Below, piece after piece: positions 5,677 through 6,327 of a stretch of 6,327 nucleotides of DNA. This DNA is from Methanolobus sp. UBA118. Lineage in GTDB: Archaea; Halobacteriota; Methanosarcinia; Methanosarcinales; Methanosarcinaceae. The first letter of the stretch is position 1; each line of letters opens with the position of its first letter. The stretch is taken from positions 1-6,327 of the forward strand of contig DACO01000053.1 in assembly GCA_002508635.1 (NCBI GenBank). Direction: 5' to 3'. The translations under genes and the position numbers were made by a program. The notes below the pieces were generated by a model. It was not told the DNA's origin. It saw only the letters and a program-made list of their open reading frames with translations, and did no database searches.

Positions 5677-5850
5677 TTAAAAGGTTAGATGTTCAGGGGA
5701 TTTTTCCGAAGGTGCGGATGTTGCGGAGCACCTGATGCAGACATTTCTGGAGAAATCATAGCATCTCCCACAAACCAGCCTGCCACACAGCATACATGTA
5801 TTCATTTTTGACGCTCTGCCGCATATAGAGCAAAGACCTGTCCGTTCCAT
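5677..5850 (-). CDS. Small eight-cysteine zinc-finger protein
   Basis: A 57-residue protein begins MERTGLCSIC and ends SPEHLTF. Its eight cysteines form four CxxC pairs: C7/C10, C19/C22, C27/C30 and C38/C41. That is enough for two Zn(II) sites in a cross-brace or treble-clef arrangement, with basic residues between pairs (R12, K15, R24, R29, R36, R40) and a polar 16-residue tail after C41. Such a regular cysteine pattern over a whole open frame is very unlikely by chance. The style matches small zinc-finger proteins common in euryarchaeota, but I cannot name the family. No Shine-Dalgarno sequence precedes the ATG at 5850, so the mRNA may be leaderless or start close to the AUG. The stop codon lies one base from the stop of the convergent regulator, so the two transcripts must overlap or terminate within each other's ends. 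A T5 tract at 5701-5705 inside this gene could end the plus-strand transcript. Confidence 0.78.
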   Translation of the reverse strand: MERTGLCSICGRASKMNTCMLCGRLVCGRCYDFSRNVCIRCSATSAPSEKSPEHLTF

Positions 5851-5861
5851 ACATTATTTTT

Positions 5862-5874
5862 AAACTTTAAGTTT
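5862..5874. promoter_or_regulatory. Palindrome upstream of the small zinc-finger gene
   Basis: AAACTT-T-AAGTTT is a perfect inverted repeat with a one-base centre, 12 bp before the ATG at 5850 on the minus strand. Its position within the AT-rich promoter region makes it a candidate operator or part of the core promoter. The base composition is so AT-rich that chance is a fair alternative. Confidence 0.25.
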
Positions 5875-5915
5875 CAAATAGTTAATGCAACTGGAAATAA
5901 GCCAGAAATCAGGGT

Positions 5916-5956
5916 AAAAAAAAAGAATTGAAAGAGAGATAAGGTCATATGAGACC
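5916..5956 (-). terminator. Poly-T terminator of ilvD
   Basis: On the minus strand, downstream of the ilvD stop, there is a weak GGTC/GACC hairpin (5943-5946 with 5953-5956, 6-nt loop). It is followed by an uninterrupted run of nine T (plus-strand A at 5916-5924). A T9 tract some 50 bases after the stop is a typical archaeal intrinsic terminator. It would insulate ilvD from the zinc-finger gene that lies downstream on the same strand. Confidence 0.7.
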
Positions 5957-5973
5957 ATATCCTGAAGATAGTT

Positions 5974-6327
5974 TTATTCTATAATTGCACCCTTGCTTGC
6001 GGAGCTGACAAACCTTCTGTATCTGGCAAGATAACCCCTGACAGGCTTTTCAACAGGTACGAATGAAGCCCTGCGCTTTTCCAGTTCTTCTTCAGATACC
6101 TTCAGATCAAGTTTTCTGGAAGGTATATCTATATCGATGATATCCCCTTCTTCCACAAGACCGATGGGCCCTCCTTCCTGTGCCTCGGGAGAGATATGTC
6201 CGATGCACGGACCCCTCGTACCGCCGGAGAACCTGCCGTCGGTCACAAGAGCAACTGAATCAATCAGACCCATTCCAGCGATTGCCGAGGTGGGTGAAAG
6301 CATCTCACGCATACCGGGACCTCCCTT
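5974..6327 (-). CDS. ilvD: Dihydroxy-acid dehydratase, C-terminal part
   Basis: The visible 117 residues are the C-terminal end of IlvD, the Fe-S dehydratase that converts 2,3-dihydroxy-isovalerate and 2,3-dihydroxy-3-methylvalerate to the 2-keto acids of valine and isoleucine synthesis. The frame is open to the window edge, entering with KGGPGMREM, so the gene starts outside the window; a full protein is about 550 residues. The segment ALVTDGRFSGGT matches the second IlvD/Edd family signature, and RGPCIGHISPEA follows as in archaeal and many bacterial IlvD proteins. The serine of FSGGT corresponds to the proposed catalytic base in characterised homologues. The last residues, SSASKGAIIE, form a normal terminus. 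The internal ATG at 6312 is not the start, since the upstream codons are part of the conserved GGPGM motif. A T9 tract lies about 50 bases downstream. Confidence 0.97.
   Translation of the reverse strand, partial: KGGPGMREMLSPTSAIAGMGLIDSVALVTDGRFSGGTRGPCIGHISPEAQEGGPIGLVEEGDIIDIDIPSRKLDLKVSEEELEKRRASFVPVEKPVRGYLARYRRFVSSASKGAIIE

Overview
The window looks like chromosomal DNA from a methanogenic archaeon, most likely of the Methanosarcinales (a Methanolobus- or Methanosarcina-like organism). The evidence is an archaeal replication factor C large subunit with a C-terminal PCNA-binding motif, a gene of the methanogen marker family MtxX, an archaeal-type thymidylate synthase, moderate G+C with very AT-rich intergenic stretches, and archaeal-style TATA elements and poly-T terminators. 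The genus is inference.

Layout. Positions 69-1619 (minus) hold rfcL, the clamp-loader large subunit. A 92-bp divergent intergenic region separates it from mtxX (1712-2578, plus), a methanogenesis marker with a phosphotransacetylase-like fold. After a 122-bp gap with its own TATA-like element comes a thymidylate synthase-family gene (2701-3474, plus), which carries an unusual C-terminal zinc ribbon. A 203-bp AT-rich intergenic region (3475-3677) contains a hairpin and a dense array of ATGTATG/CATACAT half-sites. It leads into a 665-residue gene (3678-5675, plus). That protein has an N-terminal ribbon-helix-helix DNA-binding domain, a coiled coil, about 300 residues of 17-residue tandem repeats rich in Pro, Glu and Gln, a Pro-rich linker, and a C-terminal winged-helix-like domain. 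Converging on it with one base between the stop codons is a 57-codon minus-strand gene (5677-5850) for an eight-cysteine zinc-finger protein. Positions 5974-6327 (minus) are the C-terminal end of ilvD (dihydroxy-acid dehydratase), which runs off the window.

How the parts relate. rfcL, thyA and ilvD are housekeeping genes for replication, dTMP synthesis and branched-chain amino acid synthesis. mtxX is methanogen-specific and of unknown precise function. No long operon is evident: neighbours are divergent, convergent, or separated by gaps with their own promoter-like elements. The most interesting part is 3475-5850. There a two-ended putative DNA-binding protein with a strictly periodic linker sits directly behind a 7-bp-periodic operator-like array, which suggests autoregulation. 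It is paired tail to tail with a tiny Cys-rich protein.
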